Source of the DNA: Bacillota bacterium
GTDB lineage: Bacteria; Bacillota; Bacilli; Tumebacillales; Effusibacillaceae
Direction of reading: 5' to 3'
Assembly (NCBI GenBank): GCA_020059765.1
Contig: JAGVBM010000338.1
Coordinates: 1 to 40,645, forward strand
Length of the DNA: 40,645 bases
Below are positions 6,276 through 15,099 of this stretch, piece after piece (the first letter of the stretch is position 1; each line of letters begins with the position of its first letter). A program made the translations under genes and the position numbers. The notes beneath the pieces are model-generated. The model had not been told where the DNA came from and made no database searches. It saw only the letters and a program-made list of their open reading frames with translations.

Positions 6276-8678
6276 AAGCTGTTTTCTCTTGAATCCACGC
6301 TGCACATTATAGGGGCCGAAAAGTCCTCTATAGGGTTCCCATTCTGGAATCGAGGCCAGTATTCCATTGATCTCGCGTGCATCCGCCTGCTTCATGTATT
6401 TGATATCTGCTCGGAAACATTCGCACCAAATCTCTGCGGCGCATATTCGGTCGCGCGGCCCCGTAGGGCTTTCATGGGGCTTTCCGAACTCTCCAGACCA
6501 GTGCAGTAGTCTCGTCGCTATGTCTCTTTTGTCCCAATCAGGAGGAATCGGTCTTGCCGCGAAAGCCCTGATAATGCCCTCCTTGGTACTCGTTTCCCTG
6601 TGCGCTTCCTGTTGTTGCTTCGCTATTTCTTCTGCATCTCCGGATAAATATAGAGGCTCCCCCAGCTGCCAGCGAACAAAAGCTTCCGCATAGATCTGAT
6701 CGACTTCACCTTCCAGATCACGAAAAACGCTCTTTGTTGGCGTAAGCAGTCCGACATCTACTGGCCAGAAACGCCTGTTTCCAGTGCGATCCCGGAGAAA
6801 TTCGCTGTCATTGGTTGTACCGAAGAAGACGCACCGGCGCGGATATGGCATCGTGCGCTTGCCATATGCCTCCCGGAATATATCTTCCGTTCGGCTGAGA
6901 AATTGCTTGACGGCGTTCGCTTCAGATTTGGTCATCCCGGTCAATTCCCCGATTTCGTTGACCCAGATGCCCTGGATCATTTCGGAAGCTTCTTTGCCTT
7001 CGAACGTTTGCAAACTGTCGGAGTACCATCTCTTGCCCAGCAGTCGTAAAAACGTGCTTTTCCCTAGTCCCTGCGGCCCGGCTAGAATCGGCATATAATC
7101 ATATTTGACGCCCGGTTGCATGGCTCTGGCGACGGCTGCAGTGAATGATTTACGAGACACGGCCCTCGTGTAGACATTGTCCTCCGCGCCCAAGTAATCC
7201 CGCAGTAATGTATCCAACCGAGGCACACCGTCCCAGCTTAATCCTTCCAAGTAACTCTTGACGTCATTAAACCGATTCTTATGCGAAACCAGCTTTAGCG
7301 CGTGATTGATTTTAGTTTCAACACCGAGCCCGTATACTCTCTCCAAATAGTGATAGATGCCGGAATCATCAGTATCACTCCACACCCTTCGCTCATTTCG
7401 GTCATCCCACGGAAGCGTACCCAGCACAAGTCCTCGGTTTGAAAATTCGTCATACGCAATCTTCCCCTTCAGCAGCGGATCATTTTCTAGGATGATCAGT
7501 ACATTGTCTGTCGTCTTGGCTGGAGTGCCGGTGGTTTTGCTGACGGCTAATTTACCGATCCAGTTAGCGTTATCATCCGGTAGTGTGGAAAACTCCTGCG
7601 TAGCTTGTTCGTATCGTTCCTGATTCAGCAGAGCCGTCACAGATGCGTCACTCACAGCAAACTCACACATGGCTGTGTAGGACGGCAGTTTGTTTGTTGG
7701 TGTGTCTTGTTTCGCGTCGTCGTCCAGATCCCCAAAGCGATGCAGCCGGATCAGATCAAACGCGTTGACCAGCCGTCCGCTGCACGGATCTGTGGCATGA
7801 TGAGAGTAGAGGAAAGCGCCGTTGTCGTAAATCACGGCCCCGCCTGTTGTGCTGCCGCCGGTATATGTAAGCCTTCCTGTTCCGTCATCGGTCGGCGCGT
7901 ATTCACCAGGCAGGAAGATTTCCACGGCCCTATAAATGTCATACGTTTTGCAGAAAGCACCGACGATGCCGTTTTTCGTCGTCGGGTCCCCTTGTTTTGC
8001 TGCGAGCCGGACATGCGCTTGCTGTACCCCCGGAACCTCCGGCCATTCGGCCACGTTGCGCCAGTCCGTATACATCGCCAGAAGGCCGTCAGCATCCAGG
8101 AATGGTTTGTCCCCGAAATGATAGATATATTGACTGTCCGCACTACAGGAGGGCCAATACATGAGCCGTGACGCCTCAAATGTGGTCGGATCGCACAGTT
8201 CCATGCCGATAATGCTTGCCAGCTTTCGTGCCAGCGGCTCATACTCGTCTGCCGTGGCCGTACGGTTGAGCGGAACGAGAACCCGAAGCCTGGGCTTTGC
8301 TTCCTCGTGCTTACGGGTGGAGTATAGCGCGTAAGCGCACCCCAATCCGTCTATCCTCCGGAGGGCGTCTTGTGTTCCTCCCGGTTGAATATTGTCCAAG
8401 TCCAGGGTAATGATGTCTCTTCCCGAGACGTTGCTTGCCTTGCGCCGGTTTCCCGCCAGCGTACCGGCCACGAAACCTCCAACGTCTTTCAGGTCATCCT
8501 GTTTGGATTTTGGTAGTTTAAGATATTCTGCCAGCGTTTCAGTTCCTCGCGCGGGAGTGCGCAGCCGTTCGACAAGCTCCGACCAGTAGAGCCTTTGTGC
8601 AGGCCAGTGCGTCGCCTTGCGGCTGCCAGCGGCCGATATCGTTATTTGTCTGTCATATTGCAAAGCGATCACCTTCAT
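6264..8678 (-). CDS. Primase-helicase, VapE-type ATPase
   Basis: 804 aa and the likely replication initiator. The N-terminal 220 residues resemble an archaeo-eukaryotic primase fold: ITLDLDN with D93/D95, then YSTRKH and PRLRVLVPL near 119-137, and ASRLMYWPS near 169. The C-terminal part is a virulence-associated-E (SF3-like) ATPase: Walker A GPQGLGKS at 534-541, an acidic VNEIGE around 573-578, the sensor GTTND at 620-624, and the arginine-finger segment RTGNRRFWP at 631-639. This would combine priming and unwinding in one protein. It reads away from the DNA polymerase and ends within the iteron cluster, so it probably binds those iterons; that is inference. Confidence 0.9.
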   Translation of the reverse strand: MKVIALQYDRQITISAAGSRKATHWPAQRLYWSELVERLRTPARGTETLAEYLKLPKSKQDDLKDVGGFVAGTLAGNRRKASNVSGRDIITLDLDNIQPGGTQDALRRIDGLGCAYALYSTRKHEEAKPRLRVLVPLNRTATADEYEPLARKLASIIGMELCDPTTFEASRLMYWPSCSADSQYIYHFGDKPFLDADGLLAMYTDWRNVAEWPEVPGVQQAHVRLAAKQGDPTTKNGIVGAFCKTYDIYRAVEIFLPGEYAPTDDGTGRLTYTGGSTTGGAVIYDNGAFLYSHHATDPCSGRLVNAFDLIRLHRFGDLDDDAKQDTPTNKLPSYTAMCEFAVSDASVTALLNQERYEQATQEFSTLPDDNANWIGKLAVSKTTGTPAKTTDNVLIILENDPLLKGKIAYDEFSNRGLVLGTLPWDDRNERRVWSDTDDSGIYHYLERVYGLGVETKINHALKLVSHKNRFNDVKSYLEGLSWDGVPRLDTLLRDYLGAEDNVYTRAVSRKSFTAAVARAMQPGVKYDYMPILAGPQGLGKSTFLRLLGKRWYSDSLQTFEGKEASEMIQGIWVNEIGELTGMTKSEANAVKQFLSRTEDIFREAYGKRTMPYPRRCVFFGTTNDSEFLRDRTGNRRFWPVDVGLLTPTKSVFRDLEGEVDQIYAEAFVRWQLGEPLYLSGDAEEIAKQQQEAHRETSTKEGIIRAFAARPIPPDWDKRDIATRLLHWSGEFGKPHESPTGPRDRICAAEIWCECFRADIKYMKQADAREINGILASIPEWEPYRGLFGPYNVQRGFKRKQLIDT

Positions 8679-8681
8679 TCA

Positions 8682-9071
8682 TCAGGGCATGGGACCAAGG
8701 TCAAACAGTTCGAGCGTTCCGCGTCCGCCATGTTTGGTTGTATATTCCATGACATACGTTCCACCCGATCCTCCAATCACTTGCGAGGATGTGATTTCAA
8801 TTCGTTTCCCGATCTGCTTCATGAAACCGTCCAGCACTCGCTTGTGGATGTATATAAGCTCCCCAGCATGGGCGGACGGCAGCTCTGATCGAGGACGAGA
8901 GCGCTGTTTCTTCAGCCATTCCCGACGTTTTGCTTCTTCGCGCCGCCGGGCCGCCATCTCTGCTTTCTCGTGATCCCGTTGTTGTTTGATCCGTTCTCGT
9001 TCGGCCTTTTGTTTTTCCCGCTCCGCCCGCTCCTGATCGAGCTGCGCTTTCGTTTTCCGCTTTGCCTTCAT
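8682..9071 (-). CDS. Charged coiled-coil protein, unknown
   Basis: 129 aa. The first 65 residues are almost entirely K, R, E and Q in long heptads, a strong coiled coil. The last 60 residues form a small compact-looking domain (GELIYIHKRV...YVMEYTTKHGG). It sits four bases upstream of the primase-helicase gene and just after the polymerase gene, so it is likely a replication accessory factor. No family recognised. Confidence 0.55.
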   Translation of the reverse strand: MKAKRKTKAQLDQERAEREKQKAERERIKQQRDHEKAEMAARRREEAKRREWLKKQRSRPRSELPSAHAGELIYIHKRVLDGFMKQIGKRIEITSSQVIGGSGGTYVMEYTTKHGGRGTLELFDLGPMP

Positions 9072-9093
9072 CCTATCCCCTCCGGGTCTCTTA

Positions 9094-11067
9094 TTAATCC
9101 TTCATATAGTAACCCGTCACGAACCCGGCGGCTTTCAGCGGAAGTCCCGGCGCCCAACTGATTGGAGCCCCCATGATCGCGTTCACCGCGTCGATGTCGG
9201 CTCTACTCTCTGGCGCGTCCAGCACTACTTCGTCATGGATATGCATCACAGTCTGGTATCCGGTTGTTGCGAGACGGGTCAAACTTTCGGCGAGGCAATC
9301 GCGTGCGATCGCTTGTGTCACGTTCTCCACCAGCTTTCCACCGTATGTCGGGACGACTTCCCATTTCCGGGTTTTTTGGTTGACGCCGTGGTAATGGAGG
9401 GCTTCGCGTCCCAAATCGTTTTGATGAAGAAACGGCCGGGCGTAGAACAGTTTGCGCCCGCTGGGCAACGTGATGGTTAGGAAATCCTGTTGTGTATCGT
9501 AGTCACCCTCTCGGGCGAGTATTAGCCCCCGGACTCCGACCGGATACCCGGAACGCATAACATCCAATGCTGCGTTTTCCAAGCTGTACCACAGGTCCAT
9601 AATTCTACGGTTTGAAGATCGCCACCGCCGAACGATGTCAGGAAGCTCATCTTCCGTTAATCCCATATCCAGTGCACCCATTGCGATGAGCGCCCCGGGT
9701 CCGCCTTGGTAGCCGAGGGCCAATTCCGCCACCTTTCCCTTTTGCCGCAAATCGTATTCTGGATTCCCTTTCGCTATTAATTCGATCGGCACGCCGAACA
9801 TCTGAGATGCGGAAGCTTCATAAATTTTTCCGTGTGTTGCGAATACGTCGAGCCGCCATTGCTCCCCGGCCAGCCATGCGAGAACGCGTGCTTCGATCGC
9901 AGAGAAGTCTGCAACAAGAAACACATGTCCTGGCGACGGTACAAATGCTGTCCGGATAAGCTGGGACAAAGTGTCTGGTACATTACCATAAACGATTTTG
10001 AGAACGTCGACCTTTTTGGCCTTCGCACACTCCCGTGCGTGGGAAAGCGTCTCCAGGTAGTTGCGCGGGAGATTTTGCACTTGAACAAGCCGGCCGGCCC
10101 AGCGCCCCGTCCTGTTGGCTCCATAGAACTGTAACAGCCCTCGGATCCGTCCGTCCGAGCAAACGGCCTCGCGCATAGCTTGATACTTTTTGACGGAAGT
10201 TTTGGCCAACTCCTGACGAATCTCCAACACTCTTTTTACTTTGCCTTCCTCAACCGATTCGATCAGTTTTGATACCGTGCCCTTCTGCAGGTTATCCACT
10301 TCCTCACCGATCTCCTCGGTCAGCCATTCTGTCAGCTGCTTAACGCTTTTCGGGTTGTCTAGTCCAGAGAGCTGAATAGCTTCTTCCATCAGCTCTGCCG
10401 TAATATCCTCATCAATTTGCAACGCTCCCTCAACTACGCCTATGTCCACGGCAACACCGAATGCGTTGATCCGCTGATCCAGCTCCCACAGCCGTTGCTC
10501 TTGCTCCGGTACCGGAAACGCCGACAACCGCCGCTCGATCTCCATTTCAGTCACTACGTCCTGTCGGCAGTAATCTTTGAACAGTTGCCATTTCTCCGGC
10601 TCATGATGCGGCAATGTGCGTGTGCGATTTCCGTTTGATTTGGTTGGCTTCGTAGGTATGCAGAATGTCCGGATCAGCGCGGAGCCGATACCCATTTTAC
10701 GTTTGTCTTCCGGAAGTCCCAATGCCACGGCTGTAGCAGCCAATCCTGCCGTGTATCCGCAGTAGAGTCCATGGACCATGGTGCAGCTCCACTGTTCGAC
10801 TGGCGAGTAATAGAACCTGTTCAGGCAGTACCATTCAAAAGAAGCGTTGTACGCGTGCTTGATAACGTTCGGATCTTGTAACGCGACAACGATCTCTTGC
10901 GGCAGCTGTTCGCCCTGCGTCAGATCAATGACTTGCACCGGTTCACCGTCCCAGGAGTAAGCGAATAAAAGGATCTGGAAGTCGGCGGACTGCACATATT
11001 TGTACAATCCCGCTTTTTTAATGTCGACGCTGCTAAACGTCTCAATGTCAGTGGATAAGTGTCTCAT
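9094..11067 (-). CDS. Family A DNA polymerase
   Basis: 657 aa, with an exonuclease domain followed by a Pol I-type polymerase domain. Exo motif I is STDIETFS (D7, E9). The polymerase shows motif A VADFSAIEARVLAWL, motif B RQKGKVAELALGYQGG (the O-helix lysine and tyrosine), and motif C HIHDEVVLD near residue 611. It replicates the phage genome and is the central enzyme of this operon. Its start overlaps the end of the DUF2815 gene by four bases. The length and arrangement are usual for Gram-positive siphophage polymerases. Confidence 0.95.
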   Translation of the reverse strand: MRHLSTDIETFSSVDIKKAGLYKYVQSADFQILLFAYSWDGEPVQVIDLTQGEQLPQEIVVALQDPNVIKHAYNASFEWYCLNRFYYSPVEQWSCTMVHGLYCGYTAGLAATAVALGLPEDKRKMGIGSALIRTFCIPTKPTKSNGNRTRTLPHHEPEKWQLFKDYCRQDVVTEMEIERRLSAFPVPEQEQRLWELDQRINAFGVAVDIGVVEGALQIDEDITAELMEEAIQLSGLDNPKSVKQLTEWLTEEIGEEVDNLQKGTVSKLIESVEEGKVKRVLEIRQELAKTSVKKYQAMREAVCSDGRIRGLLQFYGANRTGRWAGRLVQVQNLPRNYLETLSHARECAKAKKVDVLKIVYGNVPDTLSQLIRTAFVPSPGHVFLVADFSAIEARVLAWLAGEQWRLDVFATHGKIYEASASQMFGVPIELIAKGNPEYDLRQKGKVAELALGYQGGPGALIAMGALDMGLTEDELPDIVRRWRSSNRRIMDLWYSLENAALDVMRSGYPVGVRGLILAREGDYDTQQDFLTITLPSGRKLFYARPFLHQNDLGREALHYHGVNQKTRKWEVVPTYGGKLVENVTQAIARDCLAESLTRLATTGYQTVMHIHDEVVLDAPESRADIDAVNAIMGAPISWAPGLPLKAAGFVTGYYMKD

Positions 11068-11834
11068 AACCCCATAACGCCGCCGTTAAGAGGCTTGCCA
11101 GTGATCGGATCGTATTGGACCGGTTGCTGCGGTTGTTGTGGATATGCCGGTGGTTGTTGGCCGTAGCCCTGCTGCGGTGGATAAGCAGGAGCTGCAAACG
11201 GATAACCAGGTTGCGGATATGCCGGCTGTTGTGCAGGCTGCTGCGGGTATGCGGGAACTGAGGGCGCATAAGCCGGAGCCGTGGCAGCTAAGCTGGCGAA
11301 ATCTTCAGCAGCAGAACGTCCCCCAGCCAACGGCTCTCCGTCCTCAAGTTTCTGCACGTTACCAAGTCCGCAACCAACACCTTTCTTACCGTTTGAGTTA
11401 TAGGCAAAGAAACGGATCGAGACGCGGCCATAGCATCCGGAATAAATTTCAGATTGATTCATAATCGGATTGAGATTGATGTCGACGATATCAGGTCTGC
11501 GATCAGCTTTTGAGGATGCCGTCATTACCCAATGTCCTTTGCATTCAGGTCCAAAAGGCATACCGTCAGACGGTTTCACGCCATCTCCGTCATGGATCGG
11601 GAAATGGATTTGCGGAGGGCGAACGCCGTTCCATGGTTTTGAAATTCCCTCTTGGATTGCGGCGTTAATTGCGGCATCAATCCGTTGCTTCGTTGCGATG
11701 TCTGACTTAGGGATAAGCAGTGTCACGCTATATTTCGGTTCTTGTCCTTGCTGCTTCGCATAAGGTGTAAACAGGTGAACAAAGCTCAGTCTTACTTTAC
11801 CGGTTACTACTCGTTGCGCGTCTTGGTTACTCAT
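11064..11834 (-). CDS. DUF2815 ssDNA-binding-type protein
   Basis: 256 aa from ATG 11834, eight bases from a perfect AGGAGG; ATG 11840 is too close to it. The first 180 residues match DUF2815, with TGKVRLSFVHLFTPYA, YSVTLLIPKSD and IYSGCYGRVSIRFFAYN, thought to be an OB-fold ssDNA-binding protein. The last 70 residues are a Pro/Tyr/Gln-rich tail (repeats of YPQQP and AYP type), resembling the disordered tails of ssDNA-binding proteins. It is followed by the polymerase and preceded by the DUF2800 nuclease, a conserved trio. The tail is unusually long and lacks the acidic tip of bacterial SSB. Confidence 0.85.
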   Translation of the reverse strand: MSNQDAQRVVTGKVRLSFVHLFTPYAKQQGQEPKYSVTLLIPKSDIATKQRIDAAINAAIQEGISKPWNGVRPPQIHFPIHDGDGVKPSDGMPFGPECKGHWVMTASSKADRRPDIVDINLNPIMNQSEIYSGCYGRVSIRFFAYNSNGKKGVGCGLGNVQKLEDGEPLAGGRSAAEDFASLAATAPAYAPSVPAYPQQPAQQPAYPQPGYPFAAPAYPPQQGYGQQPPAYPQQPQQPVQYDPITGKPLNGGVMGL

Positions 11835-11864
11835 TCTCATTACCTCCTAAGGTTTGGTCTGAAT

Positions 11865-13085
11865 TCACTCTTGTGAATTAAAATCGCTCCAAGCAGAATA
11901 CTTGTCATCCTTAGCAAAATCATCAGCTGCTGTTACTCGTGTAATCGCATCTCGTTTGTCACTCATCAACGCAAGAGTCGGTTTGCCGGGTTCCACTTTA
12001 ACAAGTCCTGGTTCTTCGAGTAGTTTTCGGTATTCCGCTTTTCCGAGTACCTTTTCAACCTGAGCCACGGTCAACGGCTTGCGTTCGTAAAGCATGGCTT
12101 CTTCAATTCCGTTTTCCGTAAGTCGTTTGAACGCATCATCGATGTTCGTGTACTGGCGCGATCCGCGTCCCTCAACGGCTTTCCAGCCGGTAACATCACC
12201 TCCCTTGAGGATCTCAGCCAGCGCATATTCCTCCAGGTCGGATACCCACTTGGCGAGTCCCCGGGCCCGCTCCAGGATCTGCCCCACTTCCTCGTTGGAG
12301 ATCAGCGGCGGGACCATCTTATTGAAATCCTCCAGCGCCGTGTAGTGTTGTGTGCGTGCTCTGCAGGTGTGCCGTGCCCGGCAAAACCGGCAGTGATCAC
12401 CAGGTACAAAGTCCCCCTCGCCAGCGAAAGCTTTTTGCGCGATAGGTTTGATAGACTCGCCCCACTCGAGGAGTTCAGCGATCGACATCTCATCCTCTGA
12501 AATGTCATCCAGACGCGGTTGAATGATCGCCATTTTGACCTTCTCGATCGGATACAGGAAACTGTACTCTGTATAGGCTCCCAGCGCGTACAGACGCATT
12601 TGCGGGTTGCCCACAGCCGAAACCGGTACGCCTTTTCCGTACTTCAGATCGTTGATGTACAGAGTGTTTCCCGCGATGATCACGCAGTCGCCAGTACCGA
12701 ACCCTTCCGGTGCATAAAAGCTGTAATCAAGCCGTTTTTCAATCGCAACATAAGGCGGCGTTGTGAAACCGTGAACGATACCCTTGATATAGTCCACATA
12801 GGTGTCCGTATGCCGCATCATTTCATCCTGGTACAGATCGTCCGCTTGCAACTCTTTCAGTTTTTTGTTGAAGGTCCTTACTCCCATCGGCTCGACGAAA
12901 TGCTTGCGCAGCTTAAGTTCGGCGATCGCGTGTGCCAGCGTGCCTTCCGCAGCGTACTCAGATTCTTGGTCAGGAAACTGCTCTTCTAAGCGCGCGGATG
13001 GCGTACAATGCAACCATTTGTGCGAGCTGGAGGCGGAGAGCAGTGCATGCGCTCTCTCGCCTGCTACCGGTACTGCAGTGCTCAC
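11865..13085 (-). CDS. DUF2800 PD-(D/E)xK nuclease
   Basis: 406 aa, belonging to the DUF2800 family of RecB/Cas4-like nucleases. Seen: the N-terminal LLSASSSHKWLHCTPSARLEE, AAEGTLAHAIAE (the conserved His), FGTGDCVI with its Asp, YINDLKYGKG with D-x-K, and a C-terminal Cys cluster CRFCRARHTCR that can bind an iron-sulfur cluster or zinc. Such proteins are likely 5'-3' exonucleases for phage recombination, acting with the adjacent ssDNA-binding protein. The stop of the preceding gene overlaps the start by four bases. Confidence 0.9.
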   Translation of the reverse strand: MSTAVPVAGERAHALLSASSSHKWLHCTPSARLEEQFPDQESEYAAEGTLAHAIAELKLRKHFVEPMGVRTFNKKLKELQADDLYQDEMMRHTDTYVDYIKGIVHGFTTPPYVAIEKRLDYSFYAPEGFGTGDCVIIAGNTLYINDLKYGKGVPVSAVGNPQMRLYALGAYTEYSFLYPIEKVKMAIIQPRLDDISEDEMSIAELLEWGESIKPIAQKAFAGEGDFVPGDHCRFCRARHTCRARTQHYTALEDFNKMVPPLISNEEVGQILERARGLAKWVSDLEEYALAEILKGGDVTGWKAVEGRGSRQYTNIDDAFKRLTENGIEEAMLYERKPLTVAQVEKVLGKAEYRKLLEEPGLVKVEPGKPTLALMSDKRDAITRVTAADDFAKDDKYSAWSDFNSQE

Positions 13086-13423
13086 AGGACAACCTCCAAT
13101 CGTTCACTGACTTTCGGAACGGATGTTTCGCCGAGAATGAATTGAACATCTATCACATCGCCAGTTTTGAGATCGTGGAAATGGCTCTCGATATACTGAT
13201 GCGCGGTGTACATGGTACGATTCGTCCATTCATACGGATCATTCGCAGACAGACAATCATGCAAACGTGTCACCATGATGGAGGTGGGATCGACATAGTT
13301 TTGATATCCCGCACGCCCGATCAGATAGGCTTCTTCATAGATATCTGATGTAAGCAGTGTCGCCATGACCGGGATGAAGGTTCCAGCGTCTCTGATCTCA
13401 AACAGCTTGGTTACGACACTCAT
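13082..13423 (-). CDS. Conserved phage protein, unknown
   Basis: 113 aa, MSVVTKLFEIRDAGTFIPV... with the phrase AYLIGRAGY. Proteins with this opening recur in Firmicutes phages beside DUF2800 and ssDNA-binding genes. It overlaps both neighbours by four bases, so it is translated as part of the recombination operon. No catalytic motif is visible. Confidence 0.65.
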   Translation of the reverse strand: MSVVTKLFEIRDAGTFIPVMATLLTSDIYEEAYLIGRAGYQNYVDPTSIMVTRLHDCLSANDPYEWTNRTMYTAHQYIESHFHDLKTGDVIDVQFILGETSVPKVSERLEVVL

Positions 13424-13842
13424 ATTTTCGCCCCCATCGCGCGCAGCTGCGTGGCGAATGCGCCGTACTGCTCTTTGTGCAACGCGGTTAATGCTTGTAC
13501 ACCGAACGAAGCGAGCAACGAAACCAGTTCAGCTCTACGTCCGGCATCGACAAGCTGCGTTGCAGCTACTGCCAGTTGCTCCATGGTGTAGGTTTGCGCT
13601 GCAGTGGGTACCACCGGCGCTGGTGCCGGGGCTACAGGCGGCGCCGCATAAGTTGGTGAAGGCACTGCAGACATCGGTATGACAGGCGGTGCGGCAGGTG
13701 GCGGTGTTACAGGTGTAGTTGCAGCAGCCTGTTCAGTTGCCACAGTTGCTGCTGCAGCCGCCACGTTTCCAGTTAAGGCCGTGGCCAGGTTGTTGATCGC
13801 TTGCGCCAACTCCGGCGCTTGGATATGGATGGTGATGTTCAT
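13420..13842 (-). CDS. Proline/alanine-rich early protein
   Basis: 140 aa in three parts. A short N-terminal segment (MNITIHIQAPELAQAINNLATAL) resembles an amphipathic helix. Residues 25-85 are a Pro/Ala/Thr/Val-rich linker. A helical C-terminal domain ends QYGAFATQLRAMGAKI. The start overlaps the stop of the 37-aa gene (TAATG). It may link or present partners in the recombination module. No function known. Confidence 0.6.
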   Translation of the reverse strand: MNITIHIQAPELAQAINNLATALTGNVAAAAATVATEQAAATTPVTPPPAAPPVIPMSAVPSPTYAAPPVAPAPAPVVPTAAQTYTMEQLAVAATQLVDAGRRAELVSLLASFGVQALTALHKEQYGAFATQLRAMGAKI

Positions 13843-13955
13843 TAAATGACCTCCTCATTCTTGGCACATGTATTACAAAGACCATGAATACGGTCCTCGT
13901 CGGTCAGTTCATCCGCACATACGATGCAGTTGGGTTCCAGGTTTGGTTTGGACAG
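13842..13955 (-). CDS. 37-aa zinc-knuckle micro-protein
   Basis: Reads (M)SKPNLEPNCIVCADEL... with CIVC at residues 10-13 and a second pair, CNTC, at 27-30. The only plausible start is CTG 13955, well placed behind AGGGGAGG, so the start is non-standard. Its stop overlaps the next ATG by one base, the same coupling as its neighbours. The Cys4 pattern and coupling support a real gene. Confidence 0.5.
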   Translation of the reverse strand: MSKPNLEPNCIVCADELTDEDRIHGLCNTCAKNEEVI

Positions 13956-13996
13956 TGCGCTCCCCTCCCCTTTGTGATAAAATAGAAACGTAGATT

Positions 13997-14043
13997 TTCT
14001 CCTTGACGGAGAATCGAAGGCTTAATCGTGTATAAGACGATTA
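13997..14043 (-). other. Two consecutive stem-loops
   Basis: TAATCGT/ACGATTA (14023-14043) and TTCTCC/GGAGAA (13997-14013) are perfect inverted repeats with loops of 7 and 5 bases. The first begins at the stop codon of the 40-aa gene. Neither is followed by a T-tract, so they look more like mRNA-processing or operator elements than terminators. Confidence 0.35.
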
Positions 14044-14163
14044 GGCCATTTTCTTTTTTCTGAGCTGCATCCATTTCCACTGAGTAAGCCTTGCTTTGAC
14101 TTCCAGCATCTCCAGCTGTTCATCGATAGATAAAGAACGCCATTTCCAGATAATCACGTTCAC
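14041..14163 (-). CDS. 40-aa basic protein
   Basis: Starts at GTG 14163 with GGGGGTGA just upstream, overlapping the previous stop by four bases. The sequence VNVIIWKWRSLSIDEQLEMLEV... is Trp/Lys-rich with an amphipathic helix. A longer frame reaches 14232 but has no ribosome site and overlaps the upstream gene. No family recognised. Confidence 0.5.
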   Translation of the reverse strand: MNVIIWKWRSLSIDEQLEMLEVKARLTQWKWMQLRKKKMA

Positions 14164-14318
14164 CGATTCACCCCCAACCTGGCCTCCATAATCACTTGAA
14201 TCACCTTTTCGCGCTGTTGATGGATCGGACACATCGCGCAGACAACGCCACAGTTCTCCATCTTGTGGATCTCACATCGACCGCAAGCCATGTTCAAAGC
14301 GTTCAGCTGCTCGTCCAT
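14160..14318 (-). CDS. 52-aa Cys-rich micro-protein
   Basis: MDEQLNALNMACGRCEIHK... contains six cysteines, including CGRC and CAMC, arranged like a zinc knuckle or an iron-sulfur site. ATG 14318 is inside the end of the upstream 47-aa gene, and the TGA overlaps the next GTG. It is too short for most gene callers. Function unknown. Confidence 0.55.
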   Translation of the reverse strand: MDEQLNALNMACGRCEIHKMENCGVVCAMCPIHQQREKVIQVIMEARLGVNR

Positions 14319-14446
14319 TCCATTTCCTCCACGCGCTTGACGTGCTCTTTGGCCTGGTTTTCGGTGTCGTATGCTCGCAACACGATGTCACCAATAAGCA
14401 CAACCCATTTCTTAACCCTGTCATCCCATGCATATCGAACCGGCAC
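14303..14446 (-). CDS. 47-aa early protein
   Basis: Begins VPVRYAWDDRVKKWVVLIGDIVLRAYDTENQ, a small beta-then-helix protein. GTG 14446 has AAAGGGGAG eight bases upstream and follows the XRE-type gene by four bases. A longer antisense-like frame covering the same bases in another phase was rejected. No family recognised. Confidence 0.55.
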   Translation of the reverse strand: MPVRYAWDDRVKKWVVLIGDIVLRAYDTENQAKEHVKRVEEMEWTSS

Positions 14447-14450
14447 TCGA

Positions 14451-14945
14451 TCACTCCCCTTTCAAATACCCTCTTTCCTTCAGTTTCTGTCGGTGCTCCC
14501 GCCAGATCCCGACCCATGAGACCGAGTATTCCTTACAAACAACTGCTACAAAGTGGCTGAGAGCGACAATCGCATCGATGGATTCCAGCAGGACCTTCTT
14601 GATTTCTTCTGAGGTATTTGACTTGTTAGCGATTGACGTCTTCCGGATCCACTGAGTCGCCTCTTCCAGTTCTTCGAGTGACTTTTCTTTGACAGCTGAT
14701 CGATGCAAATCCACATTGTTAAGCTTTGTCACCCAGCTGCCGCCGGTCATTTCCGCTGCGACCTCCATCGCATAGAACCCGGAATCCAACGTCTTAACCG
14801 CTCTTGGTGCCACGTCTCTTGGCAACTTCCGCCGGCCGGCCTCAATCTCCGCAACCATCGAGCGCGATAGATTGATATGTTCAGCAAGTTCTTTCTGTGT
14901 CACGCGGCTCCCACGCTCTTCCGCTTGGATAGTTCCGATGCTCAT
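14451..14945 (-). CDS. XRE-family DNA-binding regulator
   Basis: 164 aa from ATG 14945 with GGAAGGAGG upstream. The N-terminal 45 residues hold an XRE helix-turn-helix (VTQKELAEHINLSRSMVAEIEAGRRKLP). The remaining 115 residues are helical (residues EELEEATQWIRK, then EEIKKVLLESIDAIVALSHFV), probably a dimerisation or ligand-binding part. It is longer than a Cro-type protein. A perfect 7-bp dyad lies 22-47 bases upstream of its start, a likely site for autoregulation. It may control the middle part of the early operon. Confidence 0.75.
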   Translation of the reverse strand: MSIGTIQAEERGSRVTQKELAEHINLSRSMVAEIEAGRRKLPRDVAPRAVKTLDSGFYAMEVAAEMTGGSWVTKLNNVDLHRSAVKEKSLEELEEATQWIRKTSIANKSNTSEEIKKVLLESIDAIVALSHFVAVVCKEYSVSWVGIWREHRQKLKERGYLKGE

Positions 14946-14966
14946 TCCCTTCCCTCCTTCCAATCT

Positions 14967-14992
14967 GTGACATCGACTTGGTTCTATGTCAC
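14967..14992. promoter_or_regulatory. Dyad upstream of the XRE gene
   Basis: GTGACAT and ATGTCAC form a perfect inverted repeat with a 12-base spacer. Next to it, CGGAGAAGTGA occurs twice within about 40 bases. The location just upstream of an XRE regulator suggests an autoregulatory operator. Confidence 0.4.
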
Positions 14993-15099
14993 TTCTCCGA
15001 GTAGTACGATAGGCTTGTCCTCAAAAAAGCCCCGCAAAATCCTATCACTTCTCCGTACATCACTCCTTTCGCGTGGCTGCTCGGCCCCTCACCGGGCAG

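Noticed and set aside
14272..14517. An 81-aa minus-strand frame
   Set aside because: It is out of phase with the two small genes at 14160-14446, whose ribosome sites and overlaps are better, and it has no ribosome site of its own.
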